Below are positions 23,601-34,332 of a stretch of DNA of 64,000 nt, piece by piece. How positions within the stretch are numbered: the first letter of the stretch is position 1; each line of letters begins with the position of its first letter. This stretch comes from Gordionus sp. m RMFG-2023 (taxonomy: Eukaryota; Nematomorpha; Gordioida; Chordodea; Parachordodidae), in the NCBI RefSeq assembly GCF_954871325.1, contig NC_088776.1:50424569-50488568 (forward strand), in the 5' to 3' direction. Both the position numbers and the translations under genes were made by a program. The notes under the pieces are model-generated. The model saw only the letters and a program-made list of their open reading frames with translations. It was not told where the DNA came from and made no database searches.

Positions 23601-23812
23601 ATAATAACACCCTCCCTCTCCCCAAAAAAGTATAGAATATATTAATAAATAATTAAAAGTTGATAATTTTTTTAAAATTATGCTTATAATTTAAAATTTC
23701 GAAAATAAGCATTTCAATAAAAAAAAAGTGTAAACCAAAATTATTAAAACTTTTTTAACATAGCCAAAGGCCTAAATTAAGTGCTCTTAGCAATATCCTG
23801 GCTATGCCTAGG
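20659..23812. mobile_element. Pair of CATAGGCATAGCCAGGAT hAT-like ends
   Basis: CATAGGCATAGCCAGGATTTTG at the left and, on the other strand, CCTAGGCATAGCCAGGATATTG at the right form a good inverted pair, a sister type of the 3066-4138 termini. The flanking 8-mers (TCGGTGAG and TTAGAAAT) do not match. The 3.15-kb interval may thus be one old element or two separate elements facing each other. The interior has no transposase ORF and includes the hairpin repeat at 22005-22190. Confidence 0.45.
22005..22190. repeat. Hairpin MITE-like repeat, copy A
   Basis: The arms AATATTACGCAAGCCTCGAG and (reverse complement) AATATTACACAAGCTAGAG enclose about 40 bp, with outer arms containing AAAAACGGCT / AAAATCGGGC words. 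Copies B and C lie at 30.2 and 32.3 kb. Confidence 0.7.
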
Positions 23813-24493
23813 TTAGAAATTATTAATGATTTCCATTTTGTAATATAGAATTGATTGCAACGGCTATTATATCAAATGTGTAAATATAATCTTTATAATT
23901 AATATGTAAAGTAAATGTCTTATCCTATTATATTATTATTCCACGAGTTTAACTTTATACTTTTAACCGTGATAAAGAGTAAAATGCTAGTATAATTATT
24001 TTATATTAGAAGCCATTAATAAAGTTTATCATTATTTTTATGATTGATTTCGTAATTAATTTATAAGAAATTGTAATATGAATTAATAAAATTAAAAAAT
24101 TATCTCCATCCCTGCCGTAAACTAATCCATAAAATAGTATTCAATTGAAATGAGAAAGGGGAATTGGGCAAAGAGTTGTAGGAATTTTTTTTTAGAATGA
24201 GTTCTCTAGATATATAAGAATTTATATAATAATACACGACAGTAGCTATTTTTATTCATTATATTTTCAAAGGATAGCCTACTTAATTTATTTTATAATT
24301 TTAGGTGTTAAGACATCTTATTGCGAAAGATTTTTGCCTACCTTACAAATATAAAATTTTTTATTCAATTTTTAATATTGAAAAGATTATGATTATGTAA
24401 TATATTTGTACGATTATGACAAGTTTATAATGCCATGTCCTCTCGCGTTAGATTATTACACATATATTTTTTCTTTTAATCATCTTGTATTCA
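23813..24493. other. Intergenic, 3' flank of GPCR 2
   Basis: AT-rich. From about 24240 it aligns in patches with the 3' flank of GPCR 1 (13800-14060). No gene is supported. Confidence 0.5.
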
Positions 24494-25693
24494 TCATGTT
24501 GTTAATAAATCCATGTCCAAATATTTGCATTTGATCAAATTCACAAACATTTTTTTAAATTTCGGGTCAGCCACCAAATAAAGATAAAAGTTTAAGGTGT
24601 AGTGACACGCCTCCAACGTGTTGAAGATGTATATGAGGGTTCGATATAAGCAGGGTTCTTGTTCTTGTTGGCAGTTATTTGTCCATACTGGATAAAAAGC
24701 TATCAAAAATGTTATAGGACTAACGAATATCAAATAGGATACCACAGATGCAAACAAGAGGAGCAAAATTCTCCTCCCAGGCCTCAACATGATCGACAAT
24801 CCTGACGATTGCATTGAAGAAGGGACCCTGTCAAGTGGAGCAGGTTGGTTTAAATAATTTATTCTTATATCTTGAGGATTAGGAGAAAACTTCTGATTAA
24901 TGTCAGTGGCAGGAAATATTTTTCTACTATTAGTTTGATCTGAGCATGTGGTTGTCTCACTTTTATTGGAAAAATAGTACCGCTTGAACGCTATCAAGAG
25001 CTTAAAATTCATAAAGAGTATTGAGAATATGGGTATTACAGATAGTAGGAGTTCCCTAAAAAACTGGTAAATCAAGAATCCTGTTTCATTTTCGATGTAC
25101 TTACTTCGCACAAAGACAATATGACCTAAGTGCTGGTCAAAACATTTGAGAACCACGTTCCAAGTGGCGTAAGGACCGTTTATGATTAATGAAAGCAAAA
25201 AACAGAGCGTTGGGTAATACTTATACAATTTTTTCCGAAATATCTTGTCATGTGTAGTCAAATTGTACAAGAATAAGTATCTCTCTAGCGACACAACTAA
25301 CACCAAAAGGGACGATGCCTTCATGAACGTATTTATAATAATGATGAAGGCGTCAGCTCGGAATAAAACGTGATGATAACTGTAAGAGAAGGCGATGTCG
25401 TATTTTCTAGCTATGTAAACGATGGGAAACTTTATGAGCAAAAAGCTGACCACCAGATCGAGCAACGAAATGTATTTCAAATAATATACCCCTAGGTTAC
25501 CTTTAGTCGCCATTTCGGAGAATATTGTGAAACTAAAAAAATTTCCAAAAATTCCTAAGATTAGCAATGCCGATATTATTCCACCATAACAAATTATTAC
25601 TATCTTTTCGACTGTCGCATCATAAACGGGACAATTAATAGAGGTCGTGTTATGAGTGATGTTATGGTTAATACCATTGAAGGTAAAGTTCAT
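24494..25693 (-). CDS. Intronless rhodopsin-like GPCR 2
   Basis: A 399-residue seven-helix receptor, the closest paralogue of GPCR 1 and co-linear with it almost from end to end. N-terminal sequons are at N2, N11 and N15, followed by INCP. TM2 has SLLDLVVSFL, TM3 ends ERYLFLY and ECL2 keeps KCFDQHLG. ECL3 has NNC then EPC, two residues longer than in GPCR 1. TM7 ends LNFYLYLVADPKFK. The third intracellular loop diverges most, although the segment PSSMQSSGLS before TM6 is identical. No stop or frameshift is seen, so the gene looks functional. Similar 5' and 3' flanks show it arose by a duplication that carried regulatory DNA along. Confidence 0.9.
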   Translation of the reverse strand: MNFTFNGINHNITHNTTSINCPVYDATVEKIVIICYGGIISALLILGIFGNFFSFTIFSEMATKGNLGVYYLKYISLLDLVVSFLLIKFPIVYIARKYDIAFSYSYHHVLFRADAFIIIINTFMKASSLLVLVVSLERYLFLYNLTTHDKIFRKKLYKYYPTLCFLLSLIINGPYATWNVVLKCFDQHLGHIVFVRSKYIENETGFLIYQFFRELLLSVIPIFSILFMNFKLLIAFKRYYFSNKSETTTCSDQTNSRKIFPATDINQKFSPNPQDIRINYLNQPAPLDRVPSSMQSSGLSIMLRPGRRILLLLFASVVSYLIFVSPITFLIAFYPVWTNNCQQEQEPCLYRTLIYIFNTLEACHYTLNFYLYLVADPKFKKMFVNLIKCKYLDMDLLTT

Positions 25694-25854
25694 TTTTATG
25701 TTACAGCTTTTCTAATAAATAGTTATTTTTGTATGAAATATATCTGTTAATTACGTCTACTAGAATTATTGTCTATCAAAAATGTATCCCCCAAAATATT
25801 GAAATAATGTCTAGCAAAAAATCTAGATTAACTAAATAATGAATTATACTCATC

Positions 25855-25912
25855 ATAGAACGAAATAATAAGGGCCATAACCAATTCGAATTTTTTGCCC
25901 AAGGTTGATAAG
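25855..25912 (-). promoter_or_regulatory. Conserved upstream block of GPCR 2
   Basis: Counterpart of 15415-15475 (ATCATAGAACGAAATAATAA, then GGGCCATAACC and GAATTTTTTGCC), at a matching distance from the start codon. Confidence 0.35.
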
Positions 25913-26267
25913 CTAATACAGAATATATATTTTTTAAATAATTATTTTAACAATTAATTTAAATTGAAAATATTAAAATCCCAAATCTATTCATTTATTT
26001 TTGGATGGTACAAACAGATTAATATAGTAGGAGGTTAAAAAAATCTATAAATTTTTTTTTAAAATTAAATTAAAATGAAATTATTTATATTTTAGTATAA
26101 TAAAGAACTCTTTTTCCAGGAATTCAAATTAAGGAGAATAAAATAATGTATATTTAATTAAAATTTAACTTTTTATTTAACCAGTATAGTAGTAAACATT
26201 TAGTAAACATTATAAATTTTTAATGTCTTAGTCGTGAAAGAAATAATTAGTTAATCAATAATAATTA

Positions 26268-26680
26268 TTAAGGTTGGATCAGATTTAAAAATTTTCTTAT
26301 TATCTAGTTTGTCCCGGTTTGTGGCTTGCTCGAGTTTTTTAAAGTTTTACCCAACTAGAAGGATTTTAAAAATTTGTCAATTTACGGCACAGAATTTTTA
26401 ATTTTTAATTATTATTTGTAATATTATGCTGCATTTTTTGTAAATTGTTTCAAAATGAAACTAAGGATATGAGCAGTAAATTATTATTTAGCTATCTATT
26501 ATAATGATTTTCCAACTGATTAATTGCCATTAGGTAATATTTTTAAAAAAAATCTGCCCAACCCGGTCGGTGCTTTCCTTGGTAGAAATTTTTTAATTTT
26601 AAGCCCAATCCACAGATTTTTTTAAATTTTATTATTTTACGATCCGCTCCAGGGTAGGTTCCAGGCTGGGTCCACATTCT
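26268..26680. mobile_element. Insertion in the GPCR 2 flank (CCGG/GGGTCC-rich element)
   Basis: The flank similarity between GPCR 1 and GPCR 2 is broken here. AAATAATTAGTTAATCAATA at 26240 and ATTCTGATT at 26680 match neighbouring points 15833 and 15893 of the other copy, but about 400 bp intervene only here. The insert is edged by AAGGTTGGATCAGATTT and GGCTGGGTCCAC and has GTCCCGG / ACCCGGTCGG words like other hAT-type debris. It must post-date the receptor duplication. Confidence 0.6.
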
Positions 26681-26999
26681 GATTTATATATTATATCATA
26701 GTCATAATTGTGACTATAAAAATAAAATGGATTCTCTTCAAACTTAGATAACCTACTTATTTAACCAATATAATAAAATTTAAATTTTTATAATATTACA
26801 AATTTATTGACTATTTAAAAATATATAGAATTTAAAATATCAATAAGATTTGAAAATTTAATTTTTAAGAAAAGTCTCTGCTTTTATATATTAGGGATTA
26901 GCCGAATCTGTCATACTAAACTTTTCTTTGAGAAAAAATAACAATGTTTCAAACTTAATAATAATTAGAAATAATTTATTATTATTTTCGTACCCTATA

Positions 27000-28600
27000 T
27001 TATAACAATGGCTAACCCCTTTGAAACCAAAATCTATCTCTCCTGGCAGCATATACATTTAACAAAGATGGTGTATTTCAGTTCCATGGGCCTTCTTTTC
27101 TGCAAAATTTTTAGAGGGAAATGGAATGGGTTAAATTCCTACACTTTGGTCACCTTCATAATAGCAGACAAATAACATAACATAATACTCCCTATCTCTC
27201 ATACAATAAGAAAAAGCTTCTGGAATTTAAAGTTCAATCTATTTCAAAGAAAATCGAGTATCTCAACAATAAATGTACTTTCAAATTGGCTTGCAATTAG
27301 ATTCATTTGATCCCATTGATCCATATCGAACTCCTTTCTAAACACTTTCCACCTATTTCAACACCAATCACTCAACAATCTTATTCTCATTATGCTTCTA
27401 TCTTTCCACAACGACTGAACTCCCAATCTCGAGAGGATCCAGCGACCCGACTTGTCCTTAGATTAGTTCACAAACCAATCCTATCCAAAATTACAAACTT
27501 GGGCAATAGAATCTTATATGGCAATATTCCCACCTTTGTCTCCCCTTTTTGTAGCCAAACCTATCGCCTTTTAAAATTCCCAACAATGATATTCAATCAA
27601 TAACCATTGGTTAACATTCCGTCGCTTGTCACCAAATAATTTTATCCAGGATTATGCGTGAGGTCTTTCACCTTCTCACCCCGTTTCAATTGGAAGTAGG
27701 AGTGCGGATGTCATATTGCATCCTCTCACAACTTTATCCGGAGGCTAACCAGTAACCAATTATGCCTACTCACCCCGTTTTAATTTGATGTTGGATTCAT
27801 AGACTATTATTTGGCTGCAGTACATTCTCACACGACATCCTCTGGAGAGTAACTAGTAATTCTTACAATCCGCTAGCACATCATTCCCTAGTCACCAAAT
27901 TACTCTTCTATTGTTCCAAATTTCCTACAATTTTGCATTTCTCAAAAAATACTCTCAACTAAGAATATCCAACAAGGTGATCTAGTTGGATCCCTTTTAT
28001 TGGTTTCGGAATTATTGAGATAATTCAAACCATTATTCTGCATACTCTCTATAGCTTAACATCAAGTATATTAGATGGTATAAATGGTGTACCACAAGAA
28101 GAAATTAATCTGGCTATACACATAAGGAAGAAACACTTTTGCTTCCATTTTCAATCCCAACAGATTTAAATTTGTGCAACTAAACTTTTCCTACTCGAAT
28201 TTTCACAATTTTAAAATCACCACTTTAGAGACTAAAATACATTTTGGTTTCCCTGTAAGTGCATTCAATAAATAGATTCCTTCATTCTACCCTTGATGTC
28301 CTCCTTATGCTGTGACCTCTTGACCTACTATTTGTTCTTTCTAAAAACTTCTTTAATATGAATCTTTTACACTCAGCGGTCAATTCTGTTATAAAATTCC
28401 TATCCCTCTTTAGTATTTATGGAAATAAAATTTAATTTCAAATCGAAAAATCGTGAACCCAAAATTCTAACTCATGGGCTCAAGCTTTATTACCAACTAA
28501 AAGTGGTGGAATGGCTATTAAATCTCCCACCGATCTAGTCTCACTTACTTTATTTCGTATAATCTACTTTCCAAACCTATTATCAATTTTATAATTTAAA
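27000..28600 (+). pseudogene. Decayed RT / PD-(D/E)XK non-LTR-like element
   Basis: Plus-strand fragments match the RT family represented intact at 39.3-40.9 kb. They include TFRRLSP near 27620, LLTPFQLEVGVRMSYCILSQ near 27675 (the conserved 'LLsPxQLGVGv' segment), NIQQGDLVGSLLL near 27970 (RT motif 4 region) and SGGMAIKSPTDLVSLT near 28505, equivalent to FGGLGIRSPLDLATTT in the other copy. The segment around 27675-27760 has a second diverged copy at 27770-27850. Many stops and frameshifts separate the fragments. The element ends abruptly after the last motif, before the nuclease domain. Confidence 0.7.
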
Positions 28601-29299
28601 TTAAAAAATTATAAATAATAGGTAAAATGTGGGACTAATTAATTACAGTAAACAATAGAAAAAATTAATGCATGGTCATCACTAATTATTGGTGCTGTAA
28701 GCGTTACCTCAAAAAAGAAACGTGTTTTCGTTACGTTTGAAAAAGAAACGCGTTACTTTTACTTGTTACCTCGTGAAAAAGGAAAATGGTACTGCTACCC
28801 AAAAAAGTAACATGTTACTCGTTACTTAAATAATACTAAATATTATATCTAACTTTCTTTTTATTAATTTATTTCCCCATAAATAACAAAAATAAGTTAT
28901 TATTTTTACACAGTATCAATCGTTATCAATAACTTTGGAATGCTTGGAAGTGAGGTCCTCAATTTCATTAGAACAATAGGGAAAAAATGAGACCGATCTC
29001 TGGGGACCTCAATGAAGGATTTATCTTTGTCAGCAGATTTCTCTCAAATTATACCGGTTCAATTTTTTAAGCATTCACTCTTCTCTAGGGTGATATGCAC
29101 CTTTTTAATATTATTATAAATTCTTTTAATGTATTTCTTTATAAAATATATATAATTTTTTAATATATTTGTTTTTTTAAAATATATTTTTAATTTAATA
29201 TTATTCGTATTAGTATTTAATTTTTTTAATTTTTTTATGGTGAAAAATAAAATTATACAAAAATAATATATTATAAGAAGTTCTTTTTGTAATAATTTT

Positions 29300-29484
29300 T
29301 TATTTATTTTTAACAAAAATTCGTTTTTCAAAAGATAGACAAGGTCGCATGAGCTCAACATAGCTTTCACTGTGCTAAACACAAGTTCAACTGGCGCAGA
29401 GGATGGGAGGGTTGTATTATATTTAATTAATAAATTTAATTGGTGAAATTTATTTAAAATATTTAAAAAGATATTTATTTTCAA
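29300..29484 (-). pseudogene. hAT transposase C-terminal dimerisation remnant
   Basis: KYNTTLPSSAPVELVFSTV is the hAT C-terminal motif ('lPsSapvERlFS'), comparable to LPSSASAERLFSMAKLIL in the element at 1-2509. The frame then runs on into low-complexity Lys/Ile/Asn sequence to 29059 that is not transposase. An upstream frame at 29595-29810 may be more of the same protein. The remainder is lost. Confidence 0.7.
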
Positions 29485-30153
29485 AAAATACGCATTAGAT
29501 CATCTTCACATAAATCTTCATTTCAGATCCTCAATAAATTATTTTATCTTTGTCAGAATTTAATCTGAATTCATATATACCTTCATATGTTTTTCTAGAT
29601 GTGAGCTAATGGACATAGAGGTTCGATTATTTGAATTAGGGCCAAAATAGGCTTATAAAGTGTAGACTTAGTGCTCTTAATTTCCTTTAATTGTGTAAAA
29701 AATATTTCATACTGAAGCAAGGGTAGAGTTAAATCATCTTCATCTGAATGAATAAGTATTATTGACATATAAAATTTATCAAATAAATTATAATATATAA
29801 AATTTATCAAATAAATTATAATATTAAAATATAAATTAACGTCGGTCTAGAATTGGAGTTTCACTTGCAAAATTGTCAAAACTGGGAAAACGATTTTAAA
29901 GTTAGATTCAATAAAAGAAAAACTTATAGATTACTAGAAGTAAAAAAATTGAGAGTTAATTTATGTTACTATTTTCAAATGGTAGCCTAAAAATATTATA
30001 TTCAAAATTTTTTTGTGAGAATTTTAATTGGCAAAATCAAAATGCAAGCGGAGAAAGTTTGGAACTTTTTTTCCATTTTATTTTTATTTATCAGATTAAT
30101 TAAATTAAAACAAAGTACCAGAGGTGACTTAGTGATGAAAAGTCTATCCATTT

Positions 30154-30334
30154 GAGCCAATTTTTAAAAAGGTTAACTCAATATTTTAGCCAGCAAAATA
30201 TTGCCAAAACCTTGAGATTTCGCACATAGATGTCCAAATCTTTGTGCCATCTATGAACAAAATCTTCAGGCTTGCGTAATATTTTTCTTAATAAATTACT
30301 AAGTTAGCTTTATAAATCGTCTCAAATTGAGCGA
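30154..30334. repeat. Hairpin MITE-like repeat, copy B
   Basis: Contains AATATTGCCAAAACCTTGAG, then GATTTCGCACATAGATGTCC, then the mirrored half CATCTATGAACAAAATCTTC, AGGCTTGCGTAATATTTTTC. Same layout as the copies at 22.0 and 32.3 kb. Confidence 0.7.
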
Positions 30335-30852
30335 ATGTGCATGGTGATTTCAAAATATGATAATATCATAGGTAGCGCATATATAGCAAAATTACCAAAA
30401 TATCCTAAAATTGATAGTGCTCTAACGTGGCCAAAAATTAATATTAAAAAATCTAATTTTTATTTATATATTTAGTGGAAATTAATCAATTAAAATCCAC
30501 TCCTAACTCAAATATCATAAAATGCCAAGTGGAGCAATCCAATTATAGACTAAATACCTTGATTAGATTAACAAGTATGTATTAAATTCAATATCAAAAA
30601 TGTAATAAATAAAATAAAAATGGAGAACTATGGTGGTTGATCTGACTAAAACCGGCTTAAATCATTTATAAAATTTTAAAAATATATATAATATAAAATA
30701 AAATAATTTTTTCTATATTTAACAAATAACGTTTTGTGTTACCGTTACTCAAAAAAAGAAATGCGTTACTCGTTATCCATTGAAATAGGTAACGAATGGA
30801 GTTCCTTTTCCTCAAAAAAGGTAACGCCGTTGCTTTCATTGACGTTACTGTG

Positions 30853-32276
30853 GTTGATATGTTTATCATGAAGAGTATGGCTCCCCTGAGTTACCAAAAC
30901 GAATTAACCCCCCCCCCCTTCCACTAAAACCTTAATGATTTAAATATATAGTACCCTCCCCATCCATGTTAGAGGTTCGCTATACCAATATATAGTAAGT
31001 AAGATAAACAGTGGGGAACCTGCTATTACACATTTTAAGATAAACGAAATAAAAATTGGAGAAAAATCCTGCTTTATGCCATTTTTTTCTCTTTTAAAAT
31101 AGGTTTTGAGATAAAAAGATGATATGGTTCATAAGAGCTATAGTCCCTAAAAAACATTTATATGATACAGCATAAGACTTTTGGAATGAATTCTAGGATA
31201 TAAGAACACCATTATCAAGGGGATTTATGAAAATCGATAAAAAGAAGCTAATAAAATTTTACTAACTATGAATCTTCTAAAAATAAAGTTTATCTTCCAC
31301 CCTTTTCTAGATATTACGTCAAGTTATAATACCTATTAAATATATACTATAAATAATGATTTTATGAACTTATGACAGATGAGGCCTCTGATATATTATC
31401 TTAGCAAACACGGCAATATTTATGATTTACAGAAACTTGAAGGCTTAGATTTAATTTTTTTTTAACAGATGTATAATGATTCTTTTAGCTATATTCAAAA
31501 TCATGTCAAGAACTAATGCATTTCCACAAGTCTATCCATGACGCAGGGTTGGGTGAAGAAAGAAAATACCTTCATAGGCCCATCGCAAGACAATTTATGG
31601 TATGCATGTATAAATTATGATACACAAAGATATTCCAAAGCCTACATTCTAAATTCTAATTTTAGCCAATCATCCTTTTCCAGTTTATATATCTTATTCA
31701 TATATTTTAGATTCGCTTTCATATCATGAGAAATTTTAAATTCTCCCTAAATTTAATTTTTTTTTCCTTCTTTCTTTAATATAAAACGTAAATATGTTAT
31801 AAATTTAATAATTATTTATGTTTTATCAATGCTATAAACTTTACTTTAAAAAAATGTTAACAAGGAAGTGCGTTTAGTGCTCAACACAGCTTCTTCTTTC
31901 GCGTAACACACAATGGTGTATGATGAGGATGAATCAGGCATAACATCAAATCAAATTCAGTTATCTGCAGACATGACCCACAATGCTATAAAATGGGGAA
32001 TTTTTTTAAAAAAAGAAAAAAAAAAGTTCAGGGCAGGATTAAAAACAGAAGAAAAAATTCCTTTCTAATATTTTCAATTTCATTTTAAAACTTATTCGCA
32101 AAATGAAATAATTAAATGGCCTTAAAGAAGGAGACTATTAAATTTTGATAAAATTTATGTAAAGCAAGATACAAATTTGTTCAGTACATGGCAAATATGT
32201 CTTCTAAATTTAGAATAAATTATTTACTTCTAGTTAAAGTGTAAGATAAATATATATACGATTAGTGATATTAAAG
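30853..32276. other. AT-rich intergenic DNA
   Basis: A C-run followed by TTCCACTAAAACC at 30909-30930 is a transposon-end-like word. The 63-codon plus frame at 31538-31729 (MTQGWVKKENTFIGPSQDN...) has an ordinary-looking first half, but I recognise nothing and see no splice context. No gene is supported. Confidence 0.4.
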
Positions 32277-32465
32277 GGCCCAATTTGGGTCGATTTTTAA
32301 AAATGACTTAATCAATATTTTAGACAGAATAAATTAACCTGAGATCTTGCTCATATGTGGTAGAACGGTTTGGTCCATTTACCAAATCTAGAGGTTCACA
32401 TCATGTTATTTTGGCTAACATCCTAATCGAGCCGTTTTTTAAAAATTTACCCAAATTAGCCTTTT
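32277..32465. repeat. Hairpin MITE-like repeat, copy C
   Basis: The outer arms GGCCCAATTTGGGTCGATTT and (reverse complement) GGCTAATTTGGGTAAATTTT define the full element of about 190 bp. The inner half includes CCTGAGATCTTGCTCATATG and the mirrored CAAATCTAGAGG. This copy shows the element ends best. Confidence 0.7.
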
Positions 32466-33049
32466 AATAAGACTATCTACGGTGGAATTCCATATTTAAC
32501 AAAAGATAAATTCCATAATGCTAATAGTGTTTCAACATATATAGTTATGAAACTTGTCGAACTATTAAGATATTTTTTTTAGACCATTTTTCAGTTACCC
32601 AAGGAATTACAAATACAAAATAAGCTTGATCGGAACAATTTTATCGAAGAAGAGAACTTCCCAAGTTCGGAAGGAAAGACAAAGAGCTTTATTAGGAATA
32701 AACTACGTTAGCAGCCTATTGTGCAAAAGAAAACGAAATGTTTATAGGTGCATAAGAGATAACTGAATTTGTTTTTAAAATAAAACGAAATTAAGGGTTG
32801 ATATAGCTTAATTATATGACTAGATAATATTAAAAAAATCTGAAAGTCGGAGATAGGCTATCATAGTTTTTTTTATAACATTCTATATCTAGCTATAATA
32901 AATTCTTGAATCATATTCAAAATAATTTTGAAAACAAACATTTTTAGAATAAATTAATGGAATTTAATAAATATTAAACCAAATTTCGCGATGAGGTTGA
33001 TGCAAATGATATAAGTGCTAAAATACAAGATAAAATCGGACACCAATAT

Positions 33050-33795
33050 AGTAGCGGTCTATGAATAGAATAATATTTTTTAGTTTATAAAAAAATGTGG
33101 TATCTGTATATAGATACACTTTGAAAAAAGTAGCGGTATCGAGATACTACTAGATACTTTTAATATAAATTTTAGTTAATTTTTTTTTTATATTAAAAAT
33201 AATATTTGAATTAAATTCATTTAATAATATGTCCGAGTTTATTTCATTACAAAAACTAACCAGACAGATTTTATTTTATGCAACTATGATATTCTATTAT
33301 AATTTATTTTATTTACATTAAATTAAAAAATATATACCATATTTTTTAGATCAATATTTCTAGATAATCTCTGAAAAGAAATCATAATTTAATATTAATT
33401 TTTTTTGGGGGCATCTCTTAGCCTAATATAAATATTGATATAAGTTTTGACACTCATCAAATTTTGAAAAATATTTTTTTAAATGAGTGTCGGGATTTTA
33501 ATATATTTATATTTAGATTATACATACCAATATAAAGTTGTTATTCATTAAAATTTAACAATCACTCTGCAATCAAATGCTTGGGTAAAGAGATTAGTGT
33601 GGCTTAAAATTTACATCAGCTCAATAAATCTATTATCTCACATCTAAAATTTAACAATAGAATCCTAAATTAAGCATTATGCACGAACACTCTTCCATAA
33701 AAATATCTGTATCTAGATACATTTGCAAAAATTTATTTATATCGAGATATGTTTTTAGATGTTGTATCTGTATCTAGATTCATTTTAAAAGTAAA
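33050..33795. mobile_element. hAT-like non-autonomous element with GTATCTAGATAC words
   Basis: Both edges carry repeated palindromic words. On the left are GTATCTGTATATAGATAC, AGTAGCGGTATCGAGATAC and ACTAGATACTTTT (33100-33165). On the right are ATCTGTATCTAGATAC, ATATCGAGATATG and GTATCTGTATCTAGATTC (33700-33780). The interior lacks coding sequence. Exact termini and target-site duplication were not found. Confidence 0.5.
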
Positions 33796-34332
33796 TTTTA
33801 AAAACTGTTAGTTATATTATAAAATTTTTGTGGAAATATTTTAAAAAAATATATATTTCAATAAAATTTACAAATTAATAAAAATTGTAATTACAGAAAA
33901 CTGTCAATTGACGGTTTTGACGATAGATAAGGCAAAATTTTGGTACTTTTATTAATAAAAACGTCAGTAGAGCACTCCAATAATCAAGTGTATAAATATT
34001 GTAAACACAGTATATATCAATGTCCCAGTTGTAATTAATAATATAATATTTTTTTCATCGTATTCCCTGAGAATTAGTCTTCGCATGGGGGAATTAGCCA
34101 GAAACATATTTATCTATTTGAATCATATTAACTCTATTATATTCGAACTACGACATGTTTAGGATCATCGATTATTGTCATTTATAAGAAGCTAACTTAT
34201 TTTATTTTTTCATCCTTTCTTTCCTATCATATATAAAGTATTTTTAGTTCTTAAATTGGATATCTTCCTAGATCCTATCCTATTCGTTGGTTTACTTCTA
34301 TTTTTCGTTATCAATTATTATTAAAATTCATA
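33796..34332. other. Intergenic, 3' flank of GPCR 3
   Basis: AT-rich with no coding signal. The last part is weakly similar to the 3' flank of GPCR 4. Confidence 0.4.

Larger units (their letters stand above)
28689..30852 (-). mobile_element. hAT transposon with GTAACG subterminal repeats
   Basis: The left end begins TTGGTGCTGTAAGCGTTACC and carries repeated AAACGCGTTAC-type words to 28820. The right side (30730-30852) carries GTTACCGTTACTC, GGTAACGCCGTTGC and GACGTTACTG. These flank a minus-strand transposase remnant with the hAT dimerisation motif. The organisation is the same as the 1-2509 element, with a different palindromic word. The hairpin repeat at 30154-30334 is nested inside. Confidence 0.65.
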
